Assembly (NCBI GenBank): GCA_940337035.1
Contig: CALNHX010001911.1
Location: 62,001 to 126,000, forward strand
Direction: 5' to 3'
Source of the DNA: Agriotes lineatus
Lineage: Eukaryota > Arthropoda > Insecta > Coleoptera > Elateridae
DNA: 64,000 bases
Position 1 is the first letter of the stretch. Each line of letters starts with the position of its first letter. Shown here one piece after another: positions 54,957 through 64,000 of the stretch. The position numbers were made by a program, and so were the translations under genes. Under the pieces are notes generated by a model. It did not search any database, was not told the origin of the DNA, and worked only from the letters and a program-made list of their open reading frames with translations.

Positions 54957-55286
54957 TGTTAAGTGTTTCATAAAATTGTGCCGCCTCGCTTGTAGTTGCG
55001 TATTGTACTATGCGCATTCCAGAACTTGAGCGGGCCTCGCCTCGCCGCTTCACTTAACTTCCATCTGTCAACGAGACTGCATGCGAAGAAGTCCGCTCCG
55101 CGAAAGCTAATCCTTTGTTTAAATGTTCAAATGTTTGTGTGTTAATTTATGGCAATAAATTACTTACTTTGCTTTCAACGAGTGCATAATTTAGTAAAGG
55201 AAATCAATACAGTCCATTAAAGTCCAAGGCGAGCTAGCAACCAGAAATTTTCCAAACATAACGGAAAACTGGGAGGCTCCCCAACA
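54957..55286 (+). repeat. 3' LTR of BEL/Pao element
   Basis: 330 bp, preceded by a purine-rich stretch (aaggcgggcgg, 54944-54954) that probably serves as plus-strand primer. It ends ccccaaca before ctaag. Confidence 0.93.
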
Positions 55287-55291
55287 CTAAG

Positions 55292-55593
55292 TGAATTGTC
55301 AAATGACAGCAAAACTGACTATTCACTTTGGAGAGCAACTTAAAGACTAAAAAGACCGATCCTACAAAATCCACCAATAGGAAATGCAGATGGGAGTTGA
55401 GCAAAAAGCAATATCCATAAAGCTAATAGATTTTCTGAATACCTCGAACGTGCATTTCAACCGAATGAAGGCGAAGACACACTAGATTGGGAAAACCTTA
55501 ACCAAGGAAAAGATGAAATCAGTCTTACTACTCCAAAAGAAATTGCCACTGAAATAAACGAAAACATTGATATAAAGAAGGATCCAGGAATTT
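55292..55593 (+). pseudogene. Jockey-like LINE, middle segment
   Basis: It continues the LINE after the BEL target duplication: ELSNDSKTDYSLWRAT, then shifted frames with RFSEYLERAFQPNEG and TPKEIATEINENIDIK. The match to LINE sequence ends just after IDIKKDPG at about 55593, where the RT core should start. Confidence 0.75.
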
Positions 55594-56755
55594 TCCGTAG
55601 GTTCCGATCCCGAAACTGCGTTCTTGGAAGCCTCGTGTGAAGTAGTTCTGCTCTGAACATCTAGCCGAACATAGTGGGTAATTAGTACCCGGAATAAAAA
55701 AGCCCTTGTCGTTTACAGGGGTGTGCCCTTATCCCAGGGGGTTGTGTAAACTACATGCTACGCGCTTTTCTTAAGTTAGTACCGTCCTGTACAGAATAAC
55801 GTTGTAAGCGGATTTTCAAGGAAAAGGGCGTTCCAAGCATACATACAGGGTGGATCTTTGTCGCTTCATTGTTGCGATCCACTCCATAAAGTTCTCAGTA
55901 GGGATTCCCTATACCACTGCCCAGGATCAGCTGTCGGCCACCCCGTCGTACGTTCGAGCATCCCGTATTTGTCCACATCTTCAATCTTCAAGGAACAACG
56001 CAGTCAACCCCTAGATGAGGCATTCCCCTTCTGTCTTTATGTGATCGTGAGTTACTGGGGACACTTCTCCGTAAAGGTACTGTAAATTGTTAGTTTATGT
56101 AAAGTGAAACTCGATTGGAAAGTGCGGTGCGTAACGAACACATTTATTTGACGGTGCATGCTAATGTGTACCTTGTGCTAGTAAAGTTGTACCGCTCGTT
56201 TTAAGATTAGAAATACGTTGCATATTGTAGCGGCTTGAATTCAAGTCTATGAAAAACTTAACCTGGTATCCTAGAATAATAATAACTTGCATTTAAGGAA
56301 CGAAAGATTCAAGTTGATATTCTGTCTGCTGTTAAACGTTTACTAACCTCTATATTCACTTCCGTACACTGTCTGTTCAACTTTGTGTACATATTGAGAG
56401 TCAATAGATTATAGTTATTTAAATTACCTCATGTGCTTTATTTATCGGTGTCTACTTAACTGTGTAGAAACTTCTATTCTTGTTCTGCGTGTGTATTTGT
56501 TTGTAAAGTGCCCAAGCAACTATAGGGAACTCACCAAAGGTAGGTGAAAACGTTCTACGGCTGTGGAATATCTCCCAGGGGTAGCAAAGCGAAACCACAG
56601 CGGGTGGGTTTCGGGTTTTGACCAACTGTCTGTTAAGTTGTTTATAACATTTTCAAAAGTCGTGGCGCCCGTTGATTTTTCTTATAATTGTATCATCATA
56701 AAGAACCCCACTAATAGCACCTCGCCCTAAACTGTACCAAGTCGATCGAACCCCC
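55594..56755. other. Unexplained block inside the LINE
   Basis: It occupies the place of about 700 bp of RT coding. It has no RT motifs, is more GC-rich in places (aaaaaagcccttgtcg; gcgggtgggtttcggg) and contains only a 75-codon unrecognised frame (55858-56085). It may be a solo LTR or other insertion accompanied by a deletion. I could not match its ends. Confidence 0.45.
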
Positions 56756-57669
56756 CTTCCAACTAAGTTTTTAGCAGGACACAAGTGGTTGGAACGCCAC
56801 AAAAGGGGCAAGTGTTGCTTGTAAGTTCGTCAAAGGTCTTAAGGACCAATTTATACTGTAACAACGACCATCTTGGCTGTAGGAAAAGACTACGAAGAAA
56901 CAGCAAGAAATCTGCAAAACATCTGCTAATAAAATTAATGATTGGGCTAATCGCTGACGAATAAAGCTGAACGAAACTAAATCCGTTCATGTCAATTTCA
57001 CAAACAAAAATGATCAACATATCCCCATTAGTAAATAGTACAAAAATACCATATGCTAAGGGCCGGTTCTACAATGCAAGTATATACCTAGAATACGCTA
57101 TCCGAGGTATAATTGTCATAGTTTTCTGTATTACAACAATAGTTTCTAGGGTATTTATTCCCCGAATAACTTTATTCTTCGATTGTAGAACCGGCCCTAA
57201 TACAGCAAAATATTTGGGTATTAAGTACGTTGGAAGCTAGGCTGCGCTGGAAGGTCCACATAAAAAACGGGAAGAACTTGGCTTCAAATACAATAAAATG
57301 TATTGGCTTTTGGGTAAACATTCAACCATTTGAATTTACAATAAAATACTATTGTACAAACAGATTCTCAAGCCGGTATGAGCTTATGGCATCCAGCTTT
57401 GGGGTAGTGACAGAAAGACCAATATTGACATCATATAGCGCTTCCAAAATAAAGTACTGAGGAACATTGTTAATGCTCCTTGATACTTCAGAAACAGTGA
57501 TATACATAGAGACTTGGAAATTGAAACTGTTAGTCAAACCATTCAAAAATTCTTCAGAAGTCATGAACAGCAACTTCTTCATCACGTCAATGTTGAGGCC
57601 ATCCAGCTTCTCGACAACACGATACTGGTCAGAAGACTCAAGAGGACCAAACGTTTTGAGTTGGTGTAA
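56756..57669 (+). pseudogene. Jockey-like LINE, C-terminal RT segment
   Basis: It resumes near the RT GVPQGS motif in decayed form (GTPQKGQVLL), then LAVGKDYEETARNLQNIC after the catalytic ADD region, which is mutated (the DNA reads tgtaacaacg). INDWAN, RIKLNETKSVHVNFTNK, TAKYLGIKY, ILLYKQILKPVWAYGIQLWG and VLRNIVNAP follow, ending RRLKRTKRFELV at TAA 57667-57669. Several stops and shifts occur, and the MITE 57060-57197 interrupts it. Confidence 0.85.
57060..57197. mobile_element. PIF/Harbinger-like MITE, 138 bp
   Basis: Inverted ends gggccggttctacaatg and complement, flanked by TAA on both sides (57057-57059, 57198-57200). A 3-bp TWA-type duplication is characteristic of PIF/Harbinger. Removing it and one TAA joins the LINE coding IPYA and TAKYLG. 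Confidence 0.88.
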
Positions 57670-57850
57670 GTATTTGTGAAAAACCAGAGTTAAGTGATAT
57701 TACTGTACACATTAGTTACGTGTAATTAAGTAATTAGAGCCTAGGATCTGCTAATGAGTAAGACCCTACCTTTGAGGTTTTGTAGTAGTAATTTAAATTT
57801 GAACAACATTTCTTATTGATCAACCTATGATCATATTGTAATTTAAAAAA

Positions 57851-59765
57851 ATACCCATGAGAGTATTTTCGATTAAAAAAATATACGTGACTTCAGCGTA
57901 ATGCACTGTAACATACTGCAGTTATTTATAACTGGTTCTGGATAAATGTTGAAAATTGACGTCTTTTACCATATTTAACCCGTTAATATGTAGCTCCCTT
58001 GTCGCATGTACACAAAACCTAACGTATCTTGTAAATACTTGAAACAGATATATGGTGATCGTAAAAGAGGTTTAGAATTTCACCTATAATACGAGTAGAT
58101 ATTCGCTTATAGTAGATATCCGTGAAATATTATAATAAATTAATTTATTTAAGTCCTACGTATTTAGCATGACAACTAGATTACAGGTAATTGACAACTA
58201 CTTCCAAGTTGGTATATTTATTCTCAAAACTTGTGTAATATGATATATATATAATATTTCGGGGCCTGCAAAACTATCTAGCCTTATGGCGTTTATGAAG
58301 GATGAAACATGTCGTCAAGTCGGAGAGTTCATGAATTAGGCTCAAATTTTAAATGGTTTCAGAAACGTGTCAATATTCATTTAAGTATCTGTTAGATATA
58401 TCATTAAAAAATCACCTAGAATACTTAATCTAAGAGCACAGACTAAATTAAACTGCAAATATTGATTGATTTAGTTTATTTATTATATTGTAGGTATATG
58501 GTATTCACGAGGTGACTCTCGATATTTGCACAAAATAGATAGAAAGAGGAAGTGTATACTTGCCCATAGTATTGCTTCTTGTTTATTTTCGAAGTATCTA
58601 GAATATTATTCGGCCTTTACTATGATTAAAATAATTAACAAACTAATAACGTGATCTAAATTTACTATTGCCAAGTAAGAATGAGGTGTGGTCACCACAC
58701 GACTTTTCTTTACTTTTTGTAAACATTTATTTTTTCGATCTTAAAAAATCGATATACTAACAAATAAACTGATTTGACAAACGTTCCAGATAATTACGTA
58801 ATATATAACAGTTTAAACAAATTTTATTCTAATGATTTTTGCATTTGGAGAAATTTACTCTAAAAGTTTAATTTTGCAATTTTCCAAAAACTACACTTCT
58901 CACAAAAAGCCCTTGAAACAAATATTGTATATAATTTTTACCAAATTATTATAACGTTTTTACAAAAAAAAAAACAAGCGTAAAGTGCCACACTTTAACC
59001 GAAAATGAATGAAATTTCCAAATGTATATTAAAAACGAAGATTCATTGAGATGGTTTTAAGCCTACAACCTGGCTCTGTTTGCAGTGCAAAATATTTAAC
59101 CAAGTCAATAAAGCATATTTCAGAGGTTTGGAATTTGAAGTTGAATAAAGTAAGATAATTATTAATAGGTTTGTGCATATTTAGCGCCAGGCCAAACAAA
59201 ATTTAATTGACACAAAAGGTTTGTTATGTGCAGACTAAATGAGCGAAATTATTAATAAAAGCAAAGGTCAGTGAATGGCAAGCAATCTGAAAGCTAAATG
59301 AGATTGGCATAAAGGAAGATAGAAAATTGCAAAGGACAATCCCGAAATTAGGAAACCTAAAAGAAGGAAAGCGAGCAACGTGTGTAAATGTGAACTCAAT
59401 GTCCAGTGCATTAATAAAACAAAGTGAAAAAGCAGAGCAGTAAATTTTAAAACATTTGTGTGCGTGACGGAAGGATAGTTATGAGCAAAGGAATTTTTTT
59501 TTAGATTTAAGAAAATATTAATTTATTTATGTAATAAAATTTTACTCCATTTGTGTATTTTGCTATCAAAACTAATTTCTAATTACCAAAATTATCGCAA
59601 TAGCATAGCAACGTTTGTTTGTTGTTCGAGGAGAACAATTGAAATAAAAATTAACGAATCTTGTCGAATTTGTGCTCCATTTTTAATTAATGTTTTTTAT
59701 AAATAAAAAGTGTGTTAAACAAATAAAAAGTATACTATTTTTGATTTTAGAATTTAAAGTAAGTA
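57851..59765. other. AT-rich non-coding DNA
   Basis: No genes. Some phrases near 58790-58960 resemble the AT-rich tandem region at 19 kb (acaaacgtt, gcaattttccaaaaac), hinting at a shared old repeat. Confidence 0.4.
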
Positions 59766-61261
59766 GTTTGTTACGGTCTTAAACTGACTTTACGACACCG
59801 CACCGGCTCATACAATAACGAAACGGCCGGCGCGGGCCGTAACTGACGAAATCGGGACGAAATATCTCCTAGGCCGCTACCCAGCCGCAACAAGTTAGGC
59901 CGAGCTAGACTTTCAGTGGAGATGGGCGGGTCCTTTAACGAGATTATCTGAGGGTAACGGCCAGAGGGTCGGTAACTAACGGTAAAATAATGAGGGCGCC
60001 ACCAAGCCTGTCTTAACCCCACTAACCGGGCCTGGGCGGTTAGACGGGAGCGAAGTATTCAAGATACTCCGTCGATAAGAATTCTCATGAGCTGCAAGCT
60101 CAAATAACAATTTCGTGATCGCAAATACTGGAATGGTAATATTGGGACTCTTTGGGCCGACACTGCGCAATCACTGGACCTACCTGCACGCTCTGATCTC
60201 TCACGTCTCGTCGTACACCAATCTTTACACTGTAAAAGGCGATATCTGAAACAAAGCATGCACAGGTCGAATAGGAATAATACGTCCCTTAATTAAATAT
60301 GCGTCTATTGGTCGATAACTACATCTGGGCAGCAAATCGTGCCGCCAAGCGTATGTTATTTCTTACGTTAAGCACCAGCTGATGGACGCGCTATGCTAGT
60401 AAACAACACACTATGAGTGGCCGGCCGCAGTGGGCTCGACACTTTACATATTAGAGTACAGTTTAGAAATACGCCCTCCGGAAAAGGGCGCGTTAGTGCG
60501 CGATAACAGACGCCGACCTGCAAAGGCAACGGGAGCAGTGTAGCTAGCAGCAAAACACGACGCCGCACAAATGCGCGACGATTTAATTGAAGGCCTAACT
60601 CGTTAGGCAGCGGGGCAGCGTGACTGCAATATTTGACCAGGAAGAGGGGCTAACATAGCCTCACTAAAGCATGCGAATTTGGAATAGTTGCCAGCCCCTG
60701 CTACGTCGCCCACGCAGTCGTTGGCTGCGGTTAACACCTGATAAGCAAAGCACAAAGCCCTCGCAAACATAAACAAAGAGCTCGAACAGATTAGAGCGCG
60801 CCAGGCTCAGCACGGCGAGGCGTTGATTTCATTTAGGTATTAATCGGTACAATATAGCGAAGCTCGCGCACCTAACGTTACTGAATTAAAAGTTAGCACA
60901 AACGTAACACAAAAACATAGGCGCAGAGTTCTTTAGCTATTTAGGCGATGAAACGCGAAACTCGCGCACATGAACTTACTAGTAGGCTACCAAAGTAGCG
61001 TCTTGAAGCATGGTGGCGTCAAACCGGCATTAAAAGCCGCGACAAGCAAGCAAGGGGGCATGCATCCGCCCACACAAAGTTGAGCACAAAAGCACCACCG
61101 CTCGCACAAGCGACAGTTAATATGTTTAAACGGTTGTAATTACAAATACCTTAGTCCGTAGACGGTCTATGAGAGTTGCGTGCAGTCAGTTGGTAGAAGG
61201 CGGCAGTCTGTGGCAGCTCAATCGCCAAAACACGGCATTAGGGGTAAACGGGCTGGAATCC

Positions 61262-61278
61262 GCCAAGATGGCGGCGTT
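61262..61278. promoter_or_regulatory. YY1/Pho-like palindromic site
   Basis: ccgccaagatggcggc contains the AAGATGGCGGC YY1-type consensus. Match by motif only. Confidence 0.3.
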
Positions 61279-61618
61279 AGGACGCTCTCCTGAGAGCACA
61301 CTTACGGCGGCAAAGAGGCCTACTTCGTCCTGCCTAAAAAGATCCTCGAAAACGGCGAGTTGCAAAGGGAAAGCCCCCTTTCTCACAAACGCAGAACTGG
61401 CCCCGTGAAGCCCATCACACACCCACGCTTTGACGTAAAGGCTTGCCACTCGCACAATCACACGCGACCTCTTAAAGGCGAAACAGTTTATGGCATATTC
61501 GCTGAAACAGCACGGGAAATAGGAAGGCTTTCACAGCAACGGTAGGTACTAACAAACAACGGCAATTTACACAACATTCGCTGAAACAGCACGAGACGGG
61601 AAAAACAGGCTGGCGTCC

Positions 61619-61818
61619 TCGCCAATGGCGGGAACGCCGCGAAACGGCACACTCTGCGACTTCCTTGATCAACGGCGTGAGCTGAACTGCCCAAGCAAGC
61701 AGTGTTACGACCCCTGCAGTGGCGTGAGCCAAAACGGCGTTACCACGTGACTCTCGACAGCCAATGGCGATGCGCTCCATAAAACAAATAAATTCCGGTA
61801 ACAAAGACAGCCAATGGC
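61619..61818. promoter_or_regulatory. Three CCAAT boxes
   Basis: ccaatggcg occurs at about 61621, 61761 and 61811, each as gccaatggcg. Three identical NF-Y-type sites within 200 bp suggest a promoter. Confidence 0.35.
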
Positions 61819-61838
61819 GAGGCGCCTCAACGGCGTGA

Positions 61839-61853
61839 TTTCTAGAAGGTTCG
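61839..61853. promoter_or_regulatory. Heat-shock-element-like site
   Basis: TTCtaGAAggTTC (61840-61852) gives three perfectly spaced alternating nGAAn units, the minimum for binding by heat-shock factor. A fourth unit (ggAATTC) is imperfect. Confidence 0.4.
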
Positions 61854-62040
61854 GAATTCTTGCGAGCGATAACACCCGGCTGCCAAAGTACCAGCAAAGG
61901 GGTGCTCCAACTGACGAGAAATACTGCGTTTGGGGCCAAATATGTGCAAAATCATTATTATGGAATTAGGCGATGAAGCCAAATAAGTAACTAGAAGGGT
62001 TTAGCATACGGGCACGCTGCCCTAAAGCCTAGGTGGCTAA

Positions 62041-62170
62041 TTAAAATACCAAAATGACCTGACAAGTTAATATTGTGCTTTTCTGTTTAATTATTAAACT
62101 AAATTTCAAATATAAGTGACTAGCTGTAGCAAAACAATTGACTCCAATTTATCACGCACTAGATTTACAA
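62041..62170. other. AT-rich non-coding DNA
   Basis: Nothing recognised except the 13-bp repeat ctagatttacaat at 62159-62171. Confidence 0.5.
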
Positions 62171-62300
62171 TGATATGTTTTTCGGACTATTTCCACTGTC
62201 TAGGGTGTAAATCACACAACGTTTCGGGAGTTTTGATCTACTCCCGAAACGTTGCGTGATTTACACCCTAGACAGTGGAAAAAGTCCGAAAAACATATCA
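62171..62300. repeat. Near-perfect 130-bp palindrome
   Basis: The two 60-bp arms (tgatatgtttttcggactat ... gtttcgggag and complement) differ at only a few bases around a 10-bp centre, ttttgatcta. The 13-bp ctagatttacaat flanks the segment at 62159-62171 and 62339-62351, a possible target duplication of an insertion of about 180 bp. Confidence 0.9.
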
Positions 62301-62351
62301 TAATAGACCACTGCCAAAAAATGACATTCAGAGAACAACTAGATTTACAAT

Positions 62352-63640
62352 ATTTAACTAAATATAATTCATTTGATATTTCTTAATAAATTAACTGTAA
62401 ATATTAATTACCTTTATTTTTAAGTTATTTCAAACTACACTGTAGTTTTCCTATTGTTGGCATTGAATTTTTATTAAATGTAAAATCATTTAAATTGAGC
62501 CTAGTGATAATTCTTATACTTTAATCTTAGATGCAGATTGTAGCGGTGCTTTTTAAATGTTACCTGATTTTATTATTTAATTTATTTTAGCTTTGTTATA
62601 ATTAATTACTTCGGCTGCTGGCTCACTTTTGGCATCTGAGACCACACTCAGGGCGATTCAGGTTACTGCAATGGGGCGATGGAAGACAGCAATAAATAAA
62701 ACATCTTTACGCTTAACAATTTATAAAAACCATCAATTACCGCATATATTAACTAAATCGACCCTAATTCTCTAATCGTTAGCTGATTATACTTATCTAC
62801 TTAATTAAGGATAAGTAATCTACTTTTATGCTATATTAGTTCTTAAAATATAGGCACTAACTACTTATATTGTCCAATTAGCTCGTTCACGGTGGCGTTG
62901 CTGAGATTTCAAAGGCTGGGCAGCTCGGGCGATGATGGCCGGAACATGTGTGAATTTTGCGCGTACGCTGCCCTTGGCATCTTTGTAGGCTACACTCTGC
63001 CAATTAATTCCTTGGACCAAAATGGGCTATCGTCACTGCTCCAATTTTTTCACCTTCTTACACTGGTTTCGTTTTCTTTCGCGTCGAAGCAAAGAATCGC
63101 GCCAGGTGAACCAAACAACGCTCACACCTCACAAGGGATGCCAGCTTCTACCCTCTGACCTCTCGCTTCTGCCGTTCTCGCCCTTGTCCTCTGCACCCCC
63201 GAAGTCCGACCAGCGCCCAATTTAAAGTCGCCGCGTTACGCTCACGCACATATGACTTAAATATAAACTATAATAGATACAAAAATATTATAGCGATATT
63301 TGATGAACCGTGCCCATTACAAGATTTATAATCGTAACCTATATTCTGAGTTATCGTCAATTATCTCCATCTAAGTAATGTAACTGCTGCTTTTAATATG
63401 ACTTTAAATCAAATTACTTAACAACTCTATATGGATTACAATAAAGTAGACATGCTAATCTTGCCATCCGAAATTACTTAATTAGCACAAACGAAAACTA
63501 AGCAATACTAGGGTTCAGGTGCAACAACATAGCATAATACTCGGCTGTAATAATAGCAATATATTACTATAAAATGGTTGAACTGAATATTTTAATGCAA
63601 ATGTACTTTCCATATGTGTAATGGGAAGTAAACACAACAC
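62352..63640. other. Non-coding DNA, mid part GC-richer
   Basis: 62880-63240 is more GC-rich and has short frames (62892-63158, 63022-63225), none recognised. The rest is AT-rich with no features. Confidence 0.4.
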
Positions 63641-63649
63641 ATAATTTTT

Positions 63650-63721
63650 GTTGAAACTCTGTATGAATTTAAAAGACATGAGTTTGTTGAAACTCTGTAT
63701 GAATTTAAAAGACACGAACGA
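63650..63721 (+). repeat. 36-bp tandem duplication
   Basis: gttgaaactctgtatgaatt followed by taaaagaca occurs at 63650 and again at 63686. It creates a repeated 12-residue peptide in a chance minus-strand frame. Confidence 0.85.
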
Positions 63722-64000
63722 TAGAAATCGGCTGCTCTTACACTACACAAATTAAAAGAAATTTAAGGTCCAACTTTTCAAGATTTTGAAGTACCCACTT
63801 TTGTTGCTTCGTCAAGGTGCCAGGAAAGATTATTTTTCATAATTTTCAACCAAAATCTATACGTAAATTAATTAAACAGAAAATAATATCTTACCTTTAT
63901 TAGAAAGTAAAATTTTCGCACACTATTATATCGTAGCCACATTCCATGTTTTAGTTCAATTGCAACGGCAAGAATGGCCGGTTATTGGTGTTGACCTCTC
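63722..64000. other. AT-rich non-coding DNA
   Basis: Nothing recognised. Confidence 0.5.

Larger units (their letters stand above)
48653..55286 (+). mobile_element. Complete BEL/Pao LTR retrotransposon, coding region inactivated
   Basis: Two 330-bp LTRs (tgttaagtg...ccccaaca), a tRNA-like primer site, gag, protease, RT/RNase H and integrase are in order, and a 5-bp duplication ctaag flanks the element (48648-48652, 55287-55291). Domain order and 5-bp duplication fit BEL/Pao. Frameshifts near 50424 and 53370 and stops near 50602, 51277 and 51690 disable it. No envelope-like frame is present. Confidence 0.95.
47550..57850 (+). mobile_element. Jockey-like LINE, nested and broken
   Basis: The endonuclease part (47669-48647), a middle piece (55292-55593) and the C-terminal RT part with tail (56756-57850) are in one orientation and in protein order, so they are one copy opened by later insertions: BEL/Pao at 48653, an unexplained block at 55594 and a MITE at 57060. 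The 3' end is an A-rich tract near 57840-57850. ORF1 was not seen upstream. Confidence 0.85.
59766..62040. other. GC-rich, CpG-rich island, promoter-like
   Basis: Base composition rises sharply at about 59771 and falls near 62040. No recognisable protein is encoded; the longest frame is 155 codons (61472-61939, minus). It contains regulatory-looking sites listed separately and repeated phrases such as ttcgctgaaacagcacg (61498, 61569) and aacggcgt. It could be the promoter and first exon of a host gene, perhaps on the minus strand, or part of an unrecognised transposon. Confidence 0.45.

Noticed and set aside
61472..61939. 155-codon minus-strand frame in the GC-rich island
   Set aside because: GC-rich DNA has fewer chance stops. 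No domain is recognised, and overlapping frames of similar quality exist.

Overview
This window reads as transposon-rich intergenic or intronic DNA from an arthropod, most likely an insect. It is AT-rich and has no bacterial-style gene organisation. It carries BEL/Pao, Jockey-like and RTE-like LINEs, Penelope-like, Tc1/mariner and hAT elements, plus tRNA-derived SINEs. I could not fix the species. No complete host gene is visible. Two short possible host 5' coding exons (near 32.6 kb and 34.7 kb), a possible pair of non-coding exons (13-14 kb) and one GC-rich promoter-like island (59.8-62 kb) are the only host candidates.

Layout. 0-6 kb: foldback repeats, an inverted-repeat element filled by a 30-bp minisatellite (1.26-1.59 kb), one end of a tRNA-bearing DNA transposon, and a complete non-autonomous hAT (4247-5733) whose own 5' end is repeated three times. 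6.5-9 kb: a broken Penelope-like element (RT plus GIY-YIG) flanked by inverted copies of its tail. 10-15 kb: decayed repeats and moderately GC-rich unassigned DNA. 15.6-18.3 kb: a reverse-strand Penelope tail and a complete Tc1-like transposon. 18-29 kb: MITEs and a 1.5-kb structure with 315-bp inverted arms carrying hammerhead-like motifs. 29.6-32.4 kb: nested DNA transposons. 33-42 kb: foldback MITEs, a second Tc1 with an intron-like insertion, a tandem hairpin array, a LINE fragment, a tRNA-Asp-like sequence and a gutted mariner.

42.7-45 kb holds a 5'-truncated LINE with a 730-codon uninterrupted RT frame, the longest intact coding sequence here. 47.6-57.9 kb is one Jockey-like LINE split by a complete but inactivated BEL/Pao element (48653-55286, 5-bp target duplication, 330-bp LTRs), by an unexplained 1.1-kb block and by a 138-bp PIF/Harbinger-like MITE. 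57.9-64 kb is mostly non-coding, with the GC-rich island and a near-perfect 130-bp palindrome.

The genes do not form a pathway; nearly all coding sequence is transposon-derived and most of it is broken. The most interesting observations are the hammerhead-like motifs tied to Penelope tails, a DNA transposon family with a tRNA-like module in its 5' leader, the GC-AG intron-like insertion before a catalytic Asp codon, and the hAT with a triplicated terminus.
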